Positions 9,242 to 18,064 of a stretch of 64,000 bases of DNA are shown piece after piece (position 1 is the first letter of the stretch; each line of letters begins with the position of its first letter). The position numbers and the translations under genes were made by a program. The stretch covers positions 19,822 to 83,821 of the forward strand of contig LFLC01000010.1 of assembly GCA_001543015.1 (NCBI GenBank), in the 5' to 3' direction. Under the pieces are notes generated by a model. The model searched no databases. It saw nothing but the letters and a program-made list of their open reading frames with translations, and was not told the origin of the DNA. Source of the DNA: Nitrosopumilus sp. LS_AOA (GTDB lineage: Archaea; Thermoproteota; Nitrososphaeria; Nitrososphaerales; Nitrosopumilaceae).

Positions 9242-12200
9242 TTACTCTAAAGTCTTGAATGTCACTTTATAGTAAAATCTAGAGATTTGATCATCTTTGA
9301 TTACCTCAACATTCCAATTAGTATTAGGTAAAAATTCAATAGATGATTCAGGTAATATACTGAATTTTTCTAGGCGTACATCTGGACCACTATACCTCAC
9401 ATTAAGGCTCATTCCATCAACTTCAACAACATCATAGATTTGTCCAGGTTTTCTAGTTGATTCACTAACTAAACAATCAACATCTGGACCAATTATACAA
9501 ATTCCTGAATCACTTGAAACTTTAAGATTTACTGAAGATTCTTCACCCCTACTAGAAGTAATTAAAGAACCAGAAAGTACTCGGGGGGCAATAAATGAAG
9601 AGTCAAAAGTTTTTTCTTCAGTTAAAATAGAAATTGTTGTATCAGCAATTCTATTTTCTTTCTCAATTATGGTGTTTGATTTTGGTGTGGATGTATCTTC
9701 AACTACATTGAATTGCACGTATTTGGTTTCAAAGTCAGCAGCAACGGTTACCTCATACAGTCCAATGGCAGATGTAGAATCAGGAATTATAAATTCATGA
9801 ACAAATGAACCAGAAGGGCTCGGTAAAATACTAGTTATTGGGCCCATGTTGGTTCCACAAATAAATGAACCACAGGTTATCTCTGCATCAGATTTTTTAA
9901 TAACACTTACTTCAAATGCTTCAAGATAAATTAACTTGTTTGGTTTCCCAGTAATTATCACTACATCGCCAGGGTTGTATTCTGTTTTGTCAGTTGATGC
10001 CAAAAGAGTGATTGGATCATCAATTCCAAAAATAAAATCATTGGCAACACCGAAAACATTTTCAGCATATTTTCCATCATAAATTGCCTTTACTTTGTAA
10101 TTACCTTCAGAAAATATCGTTACGTGTAATTCAAAGAGGCTAGAGAAGTCACCACCTTGTTTTGGATAAACTAAAGCTTGATGAATTTCTTTGAAAGGAA
10201 AAGTCCCATCAACTATTTTAATTGTAACTCTCTCAGGAACTACAAGACCTTCACTGCCTTGCTCACGTACAAGTACAGTTCCTACAACATTGAGTTGTTC
10301 TCCAGCTTTGTAAAGTGATTTTTCAGTACTTACATAGATAGGGATTGTGGAAAGAGAATCATTATCAGGATCTGATGAAACTTTGAAAAACAAATCCTCA
10401 CCATATGTTGATGAAGAAACATGGATTTTATACAATCCAAAATTAGATTTTGTAACATCTCGTCCATCATCTATTTTGATATTTTGATAAGATTCAGAAA
10501 TTGGAGTAGTCCATGACCATGAAAAACGTTGATTATCAATACTTGCACCAGAATTAGTTACGGTTCCATCAGGCCTAGTTAATGAAATATCAACTGCCCT
10601 ATCACTTGTTTGAAGAATGCCAGTCATAGAGACAGTCTCACCTAAGCCATAAATTTCCTTATCAATGGATACAAAAGAACCATCTTTCAAATCATCAAAA
10701 AGCTCAAAAGAGGTTGTTGCCAAAAAATTCTCATATTTTGCAGTAATTACATAAGTTCCTTCAGAAAATATTAATCGAGTGAGATCAGTTTTCATTGAAA
10801 AAGATCCTCCTACTTCAGGAATTGCAGTAAAATCATACCCCACTAAAACACCACTAGTAGATAATTGACCAGAATCTGTCGAAGCAATAATTTCAAGAGG
10901 ATCACCATCAATAGTTGAAATTGTAATTTTTACAATTGGGGTTTCATAGCTTGTACGTAATATGGGATTAAAGATTTGGCCACTAATAATCAATTCTTTA
11001 TCTAAATAAAAATCATAATTGAGTTTGTTTGTAGTAATAGATAGAGGATCAGTATTCAAAATATACGTTTCAGGATTTTCAACTACTTTGATTATTTTTG
11101 TTGCAGAACCTACATCCTGGTTAACGTTAATCCAATAATCACCCAATCTTGAATCAGAATTTGGAATAGTAAAAGAATATTCAAATTTACTATCACCATC
11201 TAATCGTACCAAATCTAAAATTTTTAAAACAGTACCGCCGCCTGATTGTTCACCAACACCTAATGAAAGACTTGTAGTTTGTAGAATTTCTAAATTAAGT
11301 GAATCAACCCAAAGATTGTTTAATCTTCCAGTTATATTCACAGTATCACCAACACCATACACTTCTTTATCAGTCCAAAGCGAAAGAGGTACATCTTCTT
11401 TAATGTCCTCTATAACTTCAAAAGTAGTAGAAGTTGATTTATCAAAATATTCTGCAATAATTTCATAAGTACCATATTTAGGATTCACAGTTGTAAGAAA
11501 TAGACTAGTTGAAAATTCACCATCAGTAGGAAATAAATTTCCATTGGAGATATTTACTCCTTGAGAGTCAGTAATGGTGAATTTCATGCCTTGAAATGGG
11601 ATAATCTCAGATGCAAAACCAGAAACAGAAACAGTTTGACCTGGGAAATATTGTGATTTATCTGTAGTGAGGTTAAATGAGCTATCAATTTTTTCTACTA
11701 GTTCAATTAATTCAAAACCTACTGCGAAATTAGTATTAACAATTGCACCACCATAACTTACAGATACATCATAGTTTCCTTCATTGATTCCAAGGACTTG
11801 ATGTAAACTAAGAGTGGTTTCATAATTGAGATTCAAATCAGGGTATAGTGATACAGTTTTATCAAAGTTTGGGCCCGTGATATGAACTTTAATTAGTTCG
11901 GGTAAAAATTCCGGTTGTACGGGATTAATTTCTTTAGAAATACTTCCTGAAATTACTGCAACATCACCAAACAGATAAGAAGATTTTTCTGATGTTACAG
12001 TGACAGAAACAGTTTCAGATTCTAGAGTTTCAACTAATTTACCATTTGAAGAACCAGTAGTAGATGTAACAAATTTCCAATCACTCGAACCATCTAAATC
12101 ATAACCATCATAGATTCTCTGCCAAGATGTGAAATCATTTGTAAGGTCTGATAATAATGGTGTTTTATCAATCACAATTCCATTTGCATCTCTTAGTTCA

Positions 12201-12523
12201 ACTGATTCATTTGAATCAGTAAACCATACACTTTGGTAAGAATATGTTAAGAATTCTCCAGGTTGGATTGTTGTTCCAGCAATAATGGTCATTGTTTTTT
12301 TAAGAACAGTAGTTGATGCAATTTCCCATCCACCCAAATTAATTTCAGAGTCAGTAGGATTGTAAAGTTCTACCCATTCGTTAATAGACGCTGAATCATC
12401 TCCTGGAGGATTAATGTCAACTTCATTAATTACGACATGTCCAGGATTAGTTTGAGCATATACTGGAGCAACTAATCCCACCAGAAGAAACATAGAAAAT
12501 ACTAAAAGTAAATTTTGATTCAT
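9242..12523 (-). CDS. large secreted surface protein with lamin-tail domain and Ig-like repeats
   Basis: A 1093-residue exported protein. A signal peptide (residues ~1-24, ending VYAQ) is followed by a lamin-tail domain (~28-150; HVVINEVDINP, EWVELYNP, GGWEIAS). At least seven beta-sandwich repeats follow, each opening with a variant of (D/E)K-x2-Y-x2-G-x-V-x-I-x-G, for example DKEVYGVGDTVNITG and DKTEYNPGDVVIITG. No C-terminal membrane helix or sorting motif is seen, so attachment to the S-layer or release is possible. This architecture is typical of archaeal cell-surface adhesion or structural proteins. It is monocistronic with no obvious partner. Exact role unknown. Confidence 0.75.
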   Translation of the reverse strand: MNQNLLLVFSMFLLVGLVAPVYAQTNPGHVVINEVDINPPGDDSASINEWVELYNPTDSEINLGGWEIASTTVLKKTMTIIAGTTIQPGEFLTYSYQSVWFTDSNESVELRDANGIVIDKTPLLSDLTNDFTSWQRIYDGYDLDGSSDWKFVTSTTGSSNGKLVETLESETVSVTVTSEKSSYLFGDVAVISGSISKEINPVQPEFLPELIKVHITGPNFDKTVSLYPDLNLNYETTLSLHQVLGINEGNYDVSVSYGGAIVNTNFAVGFELIELVEKIDSSFNLTTDKSQYFPGQTVSVSGFASEIIPFQGMKFTITDSQGVNISNGNLFPTDGEFSTSLFLTTVNPKYGTYEIIAEYFDKSTSTTFEVIEDIKEDVPLSLWTDKEVYGVGDTVNITGRLNNLWVDSLNLEILQTTSLSLGVGEQSGGGTVLKILDLVRLDGDSKFEYSFTIPNSDSRLGDYWINVNQDVGSATKIIKVVENPETYILNTDPLSITTNKLNYDFYLDKELIISGQIFNPILRTSYETPIVKITISTIDGDPLEIIASTDSGQLSTSGVLVGYDFTAIPEVGGSFSMKTDLTRLIFSEGTYVITAKYENFLATTSFELFDDLKDGSFVSIDKEIYGLGETVSMTGILQTSDRAVDISLTRPDGTVTNSGASIDNQRFSWSWTTPISESYQNIKIDDGRDVTKSNFGLYKIHVSSSTYGEDLFFKVSSDPDNDSLSTIPIYVSTEKSLYKAGEQLNVVGTVLVREQGSEGLVVPERVTIKIVDGTFPFKEIHQALVYPKQGGDFSSLFELHVTIFSEGNYKVKAIYDGKYAENVFGVANDFIFGIDDPITLLASTDKTEYNPGDVVIITGKPNKLIYLEAFEVSVIKKSDAEITCGSFICGTNMGPITSILPSPSGSFVHEFIIPDSTSAIGLYEVTVAADFETKYVQFNVVEDTSTPKSNTIIEKENRIADTTISILTEEKTFDSSFIAPRVLSGSLITSSRGEESSVNLKVSSDSGICIIGPDVDCLVSESTRKPGQIYDVVEVDGMSLNVRYSGPDVRLEKFSILPESSIEFLPNTNWNVEVIKDDQISRFYYKVTFKTLE

Positions 12524-12661
12524 TGTGATTTCCTGATTTTTTTAGATAAAAGACTCATTTTAGAATGGAATTGAGGAAAAGTTGAGCTAATTGTTAAAGT
12601 CATACATCTTAAAATCATTAAAAATTATCATGGTTTTTCAGTATTAAGGCTCACGTAGAAA

Positions 12662-12907
12662 TTATTCCTTTAAATCATCACAATTTGGACATTTTTTATC
12701 AATTACTTTGGAGCCACACTCCATACAGATTCCCTCACCTACATCTTGTAAAATTGATTTTTGTCTCTTTGCAACATAGATTTTGATTCCGAAATACATG
12801 ATAATTACTATAATTGCAGCATATGCAGCACCCATAAATGGAATTAATCCAATCATAAAAAGTACCAGACCTACAATCAGGACTAGATCACGCTTTTCAA
12901 ATTTCAA
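12662..12907 (-). CDS. small membrane protein with C-terminal zinc ribbon
   Basis: An 81-residue protein with two closely spaced hydrophobic helices (~residues 8-27 and 30-45) followed by a cytoplasmic tail carrying CMECGSKVIDKKCPNC, a CxxC-x(n)-CxxC zinc ribbon. Not assigned to a named family. The fusion of a hairpin membrane anchor to a zinc knuckle suggests a membrane-tethered binding module. It lies alone upstream of the lamin-tail protein gene and downstream of tRNA-Pro. Confidence 0.6.
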   Translation of the reverse strand: MKFEKRDLVLIVGLVLFMIGLIPFMGAAYAAIIVIIMYFGIKIYVAKRQKSILQDVGEGICMECGSKVIDKKCPNCDDLKE

Positions 12908-13046
12908 TAAATTCAGAGACTAAAAGAATTCATAAAAACATGCCGGAGCTCAGAGCCATTAGTTTACTTCATTCAAAGTCATTACTCTAACTCTTCCTCA
13001 TTGCTCGGCAATTACTTCAGATAGTAATTTCATAATAAGATAATGG

Positions 13047-13120
13047 TGGGATTGGGGAAATTTGAATTCCCGACCTCTGCGTCCCAAACGCAGAATCATA
13101 CCAAGCTAGACCACAATCCC
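13047..13120 (-). tRNA. tRNA-Pro (anticodon TGG)
   Basis: Read on the minus strand, the 74-nt sequence folds as a cloverleaf. The acceptor is GGGATTG paired with CAATCCC plus discriminator A. The anticodon stem CTGCG/CGCAG closes a TTTGGGA loop with anticodon TGG. The T stem GGGAA/TTCCC has a TTCAAAT loop. A CCA is encoded directly after the discriminator (13044-13046). No intron is seen. Confidence 0.93.
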
Positions 13121-13208
13121 AGTTAAACACAAGAATTACCCAATTTAAGCTTCACAGATATTCTAAATATCAGATAATCATTTTAAAGGCACCAAAAAGA
13201 TCAAAGTC

Positions 13209-14105
13209 GTGCAAACTGATGACTATCTCAAAGCAGGAAAAATTGCAGCAGAAGTACGAGAGATGGTCAGAAACAAAGACTGGATTGGAAAAACAGTTTA
13301 TGAAATATGTGAAGAAGTTGAAGGTGAAATTAAAAAACGAGGAGCAAAATGTGCTTTTCCAGTAAACACCAGCATTAATGAAATTGCAGCTCACTATACT
13401 GCAGAACCAAATGATCCAATTACTATCAAGGATACAGATTTAGTAAAAATTGATCTAGGAGTTCAAGTTAACGGATACATTGCAGATACTGCAGTAACTG
13501 TTTGTTATGATTCACAATATGATGGGTTGGTACAAACAGCAGAAGAAGCATTAGCTAATGCAATGTCGATGATAAAAACTGGAGTAAAAGCAAGTGACAT
13601 TGGACGAAAAATTGAATCAACAATTAAACAGAAAGGATTCAAACCAATTGCGAATCTCAGCGGTCATTCATTGGGTCAATATACAATTCATGCTGGAAAA
13701 TCTATCCCAAACATTTGGTCAATTGGCGGATTTTCACTTTCAGAAAATTCAGCATATGCATGTGAGCCATTTGTTACAACAGGGCAAGGAGGTGGATTTG
13801 TCAGAAATGGGAAGATAAAAAATATTTTTGCAATAAACTCTAGAAAGAAAACAAAAAATGCAGAAGCAGACAAATTACTTGATTTTATTTGGGAGAATTT
13901 CAACATGTTACCATTTGCATTAAGATGGATAACAAAAGAATGGGAAGAAAAAAAGGCAAAGGAACTATTAGAAATTTTAGTAAAGAAAAAAGCTATACAG
14001 GCATATCCAATATTAATGGAAATAAATGAACAAAGAGTTGCCCAAGCAGAACATACATTCATTCCAAATGAGAATGGAGTGACAGTAACAACTAAGACAT
14101 TATAA
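13209..14105 (+). CDS. map: methionine aminopeptidase, type II (archaeal)
   Basis: Removes the initiator methionine from nascent proteins using a dinuclear metal centre. The 298-residue protein has the pita-bread-fold metal ligands in order: LVKIDLGVQVNGYIADTAV (two Asp), SGHSLGQYTIHAG (His), ACEPFVTTGQG (Glu) and the C-terminal AEHTFIP (Glu). The ~60-residue insertion between the last two ligands marks the type II class of archaea and eukaryotes. The start is GTG at 13209, the only in-frame initiator near the conserved start; length is normal. It is divergent from tRNA-Pro. Confidence 0.93.
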   Translation: MQTDDYLKAGKIAAEVREMVRNKDWIGKTVYEICEEVEGEIKKRGAKCAFPVNTSINEIAAHYTAEPNDPITIKDTDLVKIDLGVQVNGYIADTAVTVCYDSQYDGLVQTAEEALANAMSMIKTGVKASDIGRKIESTIKQKGFKPIANLSGHSLGQYTIHAGKSIPNIWSIGGFSLSENSAYACEPFVTTGQGGGFVRNGKIKNIFAINSRKKTKNAEADKLLDFIWENFNMLPFALRWITKEWEEKKAKELLEILVKKKAIQAYPILMEINEQRVAQAEHTFIPNENGVTVTTKTL

Positions 14106-14119
14106 AAAAATGACATATT

Positions 14120-14233
14120 TTGAGTGAAGAAGTTAAACCGTGCCCAAAATGTAAGGGAATTATGTTCAAAGAACAGGGAGAAACAGTGGCATGGTTTTGT
14201 CCATCATGTAATTTAAAATTTAAAACAAAATAA
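14120..14233 (+). CDS. small zinc-ribbon protein, 37 aa
   Basis: An open frame of 38 codons beginning TTG 14 bp after the map stop. It encodes a complete zinc ribbon: CPKC near residue 8 and CPSC near residue 27 in a short basic protein ending KFKTK. The CxxC-x(15)-CxxC spacing is typical of archaeal rubredoxin-like or transcription-type ribbons. Its position, same strand as map, suggests co-transcription. Function unknown. Confidence 0.6.
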   Translation: MSEEVKPCPKCKGIMFKEQGETVAWFCPSCNLKFKTK

Positions 14234-14244
14234 TCTTTAATTTA

Positions 14245-14424
14245 TTATTCCAGTTCCTCACCAAATATTTTTTCAATTTTTGTTATTCCATCGCATGAAT
14301 TACACTTTGATGATTCAGAGAATAAATAGTCACCATCAATAAATTCTCTTTTTCTCTGCATACCACATTTTGAGCATTTTTCAATAGTATATGCAATAAT
14401 GATTTTTTTCTTTGAAAAAATCAT
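14245..14424 (-). CDS. small four-cysteine zinc protein, 59 aa
   Basis: A 59-residue protein starting at ATG 14422-14424. That codon overlaps the TGA stop of the DUF1512 gene in an ATGA arrangement, strong evidence of translational coupling. It contains CSKCG and CNSCDG, a CxxC pair suited to zinc binding. No named family recognised. Being the last gene of the DUF1512 operon, it may assist that membrane protein. Confidence 0.6.
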   Translation of the reverse strand: MIFSKKKIIIAYTIEKCSKCGMQRKREFIDGDYLFSESSKCNSCDGITKIEKIFGEELE

Positions 14425-15545
14425 TGAGAAACTCCCGAGGTGTTACCTACACCAATTATTACTATGGATTGACCTTGTTTAGTATTTTCCCGAATCATTT
14501 CATTAATTTGGGAACTAACATCATTAGATGTATCAGCAATTTGTTTTGTCATCAATGTGATTGCCTCTTTAACGGATTGTTTGACTACAATAGAAAAGAT
14601 AGGAATATTTTTCTGTGTTGCAATTTCCTCAATTTGAAATCGTTCGGTTCCAATTCCACCAATTGCTGCACCAAATCCACATGCAATAGATGCAGACTCT
14701 TCACCCTCCATTTTTAGTGCGGCATCAACCATAATTATTGCATCAATCTTAGAATTAGAAATTATGGATTCAAGAGCTTCTGCAGGTCGTCCAACTGTAG
14801 AACCAGGTCCCTCAGATTTTAAGAGAAATAATTTTCTATCCTCAAAATCAGTTTTTGCTAGAACAGTTTGAAATGCAATTGTTTCTTTTTCAAAATTAAG
14901 CATCATTTTTCCTACAACCATTGGTCCAATTCCATCACCAACTGGTTGTCCAGTTTTAAATGCAGGAATAGATTTACTCATTGCCTCAGCATGCTCCATG
15001 ATGAAGGGGAGTAGCATTTGCAATGGTAAAATTAATGGGTAGTTATTTTGTTTTTTTGCAGTCAAAAACATGTGATTAACTATCTTGTAAATCATTTGGA
15101 GAGAAGATGCGATTTCAAGTAAAGTTTGAACTTTGTTTAATTCAAGTTCATTAATTTGTGGTGAGAGTAATTTTATGTGTTCTCGAGTATAATCCTCTTT
15201 TATTCGTACAGTATGTCTGACTTTGTCAACTATTCCATTAGGATCCATGTCAACAGGCATTATTGTGAAATATTCTAGAAATTTATCAATTTTTTTTGTA
15301 GGGTCATCATCAAGTTTTAAATTTTTTTTAACATAAATAATTAATTCGTTTCTTGATTCCCCTTTAAATCCATCAAGTTTCTTGAGAGCCTTTGTGATTT
15401 CTCTCGAAGTTACGTATAATTGAATTCGTTGACCATAAAACACAAAAAGAATGATTGGAAGAAACCAAACCAACATCATTAAAGGATCACTGTCATCACC
15501 CATTCCAAATAATTGATCAAAATCGATATTCATAAATTCCATCAA
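14421..15545 (-). CDS. DUF1512 family membrane-associated protein
   Basis: A 374-residue protein of archaeal family DUF1512. One transmembrane helix near the N-terminus (~residues 22-42, MMLVWFLPIILFVFYGQR) precedes a long soluble domain with conserved stretches TGQPVGDGIGPMVVGKMM, LKSEGPGSTVGRPAEAL and IACGFGAAIGGIGTERFQIEE. The glycine-rich GDGIGP and GPGSTVG segments suggest nucleotide or phosphate binding (inference). Function unknown. The 59-aa zinc protein overlaps its stop codon. Confidence 0.85.
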   Translation of the reverse strand: MMEFMNIDFDQLFGMGDDSDPLMMLVWFLPIILFVFYGQRIQLYVTSREITKALKKLDGFKGESRNELIIYVKKNLKLDDDPTKKIDKFLEYFTIMPVDMDPNGIVDKVRHTVRIKEDYTREHIKLLSPQINELELNKVQTLLEIASSLQMIYKIVNHMFLTAKKQNNYPLILPLQMLLPFIMEHAEAMSKSIPAFKTGQPVGDGIGPMVVGKMMLNFEKETIAFQTVLAKTDFEDRKLFLLKSEGPGSTVGRPAEALESIISNSKIDAIIMVDAALKMEGEESASIACGFGAAIGGIGTERFQIEEIATQKNIPIFSIVVKQSVKEAITLMTKQIADTSNDVSSQINEMIRENTKQGQSIVIIGVGNTSGVSQ

Positions 15546-15656
15546 ACAACGTGCAAGAAATATCTAAATTAAATCATTCGTCCAGTTACAACTATCTAAT
15601 TGATTTCAAATTATAATATTTAAAATAAACAAAAAAAGATCATGTCTAAACAGGGG

Positions 15657-15986
15657 TTATTTGATAGGACTTCCCAAAGGGACATCACCATCCACAGTTA
15701 ACCAAAAGGGCTTATCATCAACATCTGCAGCCAATAACATTGCATTAGATTCAACACCTGCCATTTTTTTTGGTTCTAGATTTGCAATCACAATTACAGT
15801 TTTTCCCACCATTTCTTCAGGTTGAAAATATTGTGCTCCACCAATGATTACATCACGTTGATCATCATTTCCCAAATCAATTCTGCCTTTAATAATTCTG
15901 GATTTACCTTCAATAGGTTCAGTTGCAATAATTTTTGCGACTCTAATATCCAATTTTGTAAAATCATCATAGGTAATATTTGTCAT
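15657..15986 (-). CDS. stand-alone tRNA-binding OB-fold protein (MetG-beta/CsaA type)
   Basis: A 109-residue single-domain protein of the EMAP-II/Trbp111 type, the same domain found at the C-terminus of methionyl-tRNA synthetases. Signatures are FTKLDIRVAKIIATEPIEGKS, VIIGGAQYFQPEEMVGK and the loop NLEPKKMAGVESNAMLLAA. In archaea such proteins act as a separate beta subunit of MetRS that strengthens tRNA binding, or as a CsaA-like chaperone. The MetRS alpha gene is not in the window. Length is normal. Confidence 0.88.
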   Translation of the reverse strand: MTNITYDDFTKLDIRVAKIIATEPIEGKSRIIKGRIDLGNDDQRDVIIGGAQYFQPEEMVGKTVIVIANLEPKKMAGVESNAMLLAADVDDKPFWLTVDGDVPLGSPIK

Positions 15987-16026
15987 ATCAAACCATAATT
16001 ATTCCAATTAAAATGAATTTCGATTT

Positions 16027-16242
16027 TTACTGTAATTCTTTTTTAGTTATTCCACTAGTCTCAATTTCATATTTTAGGGCTGCAGGAAGTTCAACATATT
16101 TTTTACTAGCTAATACAATAATTTGATCTTCAGGAACATCAACTTTTTTTAATAATTTACCTCGTTGGTGGGCATATGCATTTTTCCAAAAATTAGCAGC
16201 ATCAAAGGTTTCAATTTTTGGCATGTATTTTGTGGGTCTCAT
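16027..16242 (-). CDS. conserved hypothetical protein, 71 aa
   Basis: A basic 71-residue soluble protein (MRPTKYMPKIETFDAANFW at the start, SGITKKELQ at the end). Not assigned to a named family. It is preceded on its 5' side by a strong inverted repeat (16262-16339). Codon usage and spacing are consistent with a real gene lying behind the tRNA-binding protein gene on the same strand. Confidence 0.5.
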   Translation of the reverse strand: MRPTKYMPKIETFDAANFWKNAYAHQRGKLLKKVDVPEDQIIVLASKKYVELPAALKYEIETSGITKKELQ

Positions 16243-16261
16243 ATTGTTTCAAATTTAAATT

Positions 16262-16339
16262 GACTGTGATGGAAGATTGGCAAATGCCATTAGAACTGGA
16301 GTTAATGTTCTGGATTTTAGGCATGTACCCATCACAGTC
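16262..16339. other. strong inverted repeat / candidate structured RNA
   Basis: GACTGTGATGG (16262-16272) and CCATCACAGTC (16329-16339) are perfect 11-bp complements separated by 56 nt. Inside are two shorter hairpins: GGCA/TGCC, and AGAAC/GTTCT around a 10-nt loop. It lies in the divergent region between two genes and 24 bp before a TATA box. It is not a tRNA (no T-arm). It could be a small RNA, a leader element on the minus strand, or a protein-binding site. Confidence 0.4.
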
Positions 16340-16362
16340 TATTATGAACAGAAAAAGATTCT

Positions 16363-16374
16363 AATATATTTTAA
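16363..16374 (+). promoter_or_regulatory. TATA box for the SRPBCC-glycosyltransferase operon
   Basis: AATATATTTTAA lies about 30 bp upstream of the ATG at 16398, the distance expected of an archaeal TATA box for a leaderless or nearly leaderless transcript. This placement argues against the earlier in-frame ATG at 16374, which would touch the TATA box. Confidence 0.5.
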
Positions 16375-16397
16375 TGCAGAGTGAATTCCTGTTAGAT

Positions 16398-16814
16398 ATG
16401 GCTACAATTAAAGTAAAACTAGGAATCAATGCCACAGTTGACAAAGTTTGGGATGTAATTTCAGATATTGACAATGAACCAAAATTTTGGAAGGGAACTA
16501 AAGAGGTCAAAAATATTTCAAAAGAAGGAAACAAGGTTTATCGAGAGATTACAATTGCATTTAGAGATCAAAAATGCATGCAAGAAGTCACACTAGAGCC
16601 AAAAAAGCGAATAGAAGCCAAATTCACAAAAGGTATCATTAGTGGAGAGAAAATCATAGAAATTATTCCAAATGGTGATGAAACAATTATTCATACAACT
16701 TGGGATATGAAACTCACAGGAATGATGGGAATGTTTACAGGTGTGATCAAAAAACATATCAAAAGTGGTACAGAGCAAGCCATGCAAAGCATTAAAGAAG
16801 AAATAGAGAAGTAG
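16398..16814 (+). CDS. SRPBCC (START/Bet v1-like) family protein
   Basis: A 138-residue single-domain protein of the polyketide-cyclase/Bet v1-like fold: an N-terminal strand, then TVDKVWDVISDIDNEPKFW (the helix-grip entrance), a run of strands (VKNISKEGNKVYREITIAF) and a long C-terminal helix. Such proteins bind hydrophobic ligands or act as cyclases. The ATG at 16398 is preferred over 16374 because of the TATA box. It is followed after 3 bp by a membrane glycosyltransferase, suggesting a lipid- or isoprenoid-linked pathway (inference). Confidence 0.75.
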   Translation: MATIKVKLGINATVDKVWDVISDIDNEPKFWKGTKEVKNISKEGNKVYREITIAFRDQKCMQEVTLEPKKRIEAKFTKGIISGEKIIEIIPNGDETIIHTTWDMKLTGMMGMFTGVIKKHIKSGTEQAMQSIKEEIEK

Positions 16815-16817
16815 CTA

Positions 16818-18026
16818 ATGGAATTAATTTTTGATATTTTCATATATTCTATAATTGCAATTTTAATTGCCATTTGTGTAGCATGGGTTTTTCTCATCAA
16901 ATCAATGATGGATTCATTTAGATTAACTCCATATCTTGACAAATTTGAAAATAAATCAAAATCATTTCCCAAAGTTTCAATCATACTTCCAGCAAGAAAT
17001 GAAGAAAATTATGTAGGGGAATGTTTAGACTCGTTAATTAAACAAGATTATCAAAATTATGAAATTATAGTCATTAACGATTCATCAGATGATTCAACAT
17101 GGAAAATAATTTTAGAATATGCAAAAAACAATTCTAAAATTATTCCAGTAAATGCCAACCCCAAACCAGATGGATGGATGGGTAAAAATTGGGCATGTAT
17201 GGAAGGATATCAAAAAGTGACAGGTGATCTTTTGTTGTTCACTGACGCAGATACAAAGCACTCAAAAAATGTAATATCTCTTGCAGTATCTCATTTAATT
17301 TCATTTGACTTGGATGCATTATCTGCAATTCCAAAAATGATTACACTTGATTTCTGGACAAGTATTACACTTCCAATGATTTCCACATTTTTACATACTA
17401 GATTTTCTGCATTAAATGTAAATAATCCATCAAAGAAAACAGGTTATTTTTTTGGTAGTTTTTTTATTATGAAAAAAGAAACGTATGAAAAAATTGGTAT
17501 GCATGAAGGAGTAAAACATGAAATAATTGAAGATGGTGCATTAGGGAAAAAAGTCAAAGAAGCAGGATTTAAAATGAAGATGGTTAGAGGAGAGCATCTA
17601 ATTGATGCAGTTTGGGCACGAGATAAAGGAACATTATGGGATGCTTTGAAAAGACTAATGATTCCATTATATCTGCAAAGTGAGAAAATTGCTATTGGTA
17701 TTTTCTTTGCAGTATTATTTTTATTATTTATTCCATTTCCAATATTTTTGACATCTGTTTTGATACCAACAGAATTAATATCTACAAAAATACTTTGTAT
17801 TACTGCAGCCATAGCATCAATTCTCATCTATATTGCCGCGTTTATTGAAGTAAAAATTGGGCTGGGTTTAAAATTAAGATATGCGTTATTTGCACCGCTA
17901 GGTAGCATAGTTGTCGTATTAGGATTTTTGAGTGGATTAATTCAAGCAAAGAGTTCATCATCAATTTCATGGAGAGGAAGAAAATATTCTATGAAAGACC
18001 ATACTCAAAATTCCATTAATGTATAG
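16818..18026 (+). CDS. membrane family-2 glycosyltransferase (HpnB/CruC-like)
   Basis: A 402-residue protein. An N-terminal membrane helix precedes a GT-A catalytic domain: SIILPARNEENYVGECLDSL (nucleotide-sugar binding), VINDSSDDST, the metal-binding TDADT, and EDGALGKKVKEAG (likely catalytic base). The C-terminal ~100 residues contain about three more helices. It likely transfers a sugar from a nucleotide donor to a lipid or isoprenoid acceptor at the membrane. It is 3 bp behind the SRPBCC gene, so they form an operon. Acceptor and sugar are unknown. Confidence 0.8.
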   Translation: MELIFDIFIYSIIAILIAICVAWVFLIKSMMDSFRLTPYLDKFENKSKSFPKVSIILPARNEENYVGECLDSLIKQDYQNYEIIVINDSSDDSTWKIILEYAKNNSKIIPVNANPKPDGWMGKNWACMEGYQKVTGDLLLFTDADTKHSKNVISLAVSHLISFDLDALSAIPKMITLDFWTSITLPMISTFLHTRFSALNVNNPSKKTGYFFGSFFIMKKETYEKIGMHEGVKHEIIEDGALGKKVKEAGFKMKMVRGEHLIDAVWARDKGTLWDALKRLMIPLYLQSEKIAIGIFFAVLFLLFIPFPIFLTSVLIPTELISTKILCITAAIASILIYIAAFIEVKIGLGLKLRYALFAPLGSIVVVLGFLSGLIQAKSSSSISWRGRKYSMKDHTQNSINV

Positions 18027-18064
18027 GAATCCTTTTAGATAGAAAACAAGAGTTAAAAAATCTC

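Noticed and set aside
16374..16397. Earlier ATG start for the SRPBCC protein
   Set aside because: It touches the TATA box; the extra eight residues do not look like the family start.
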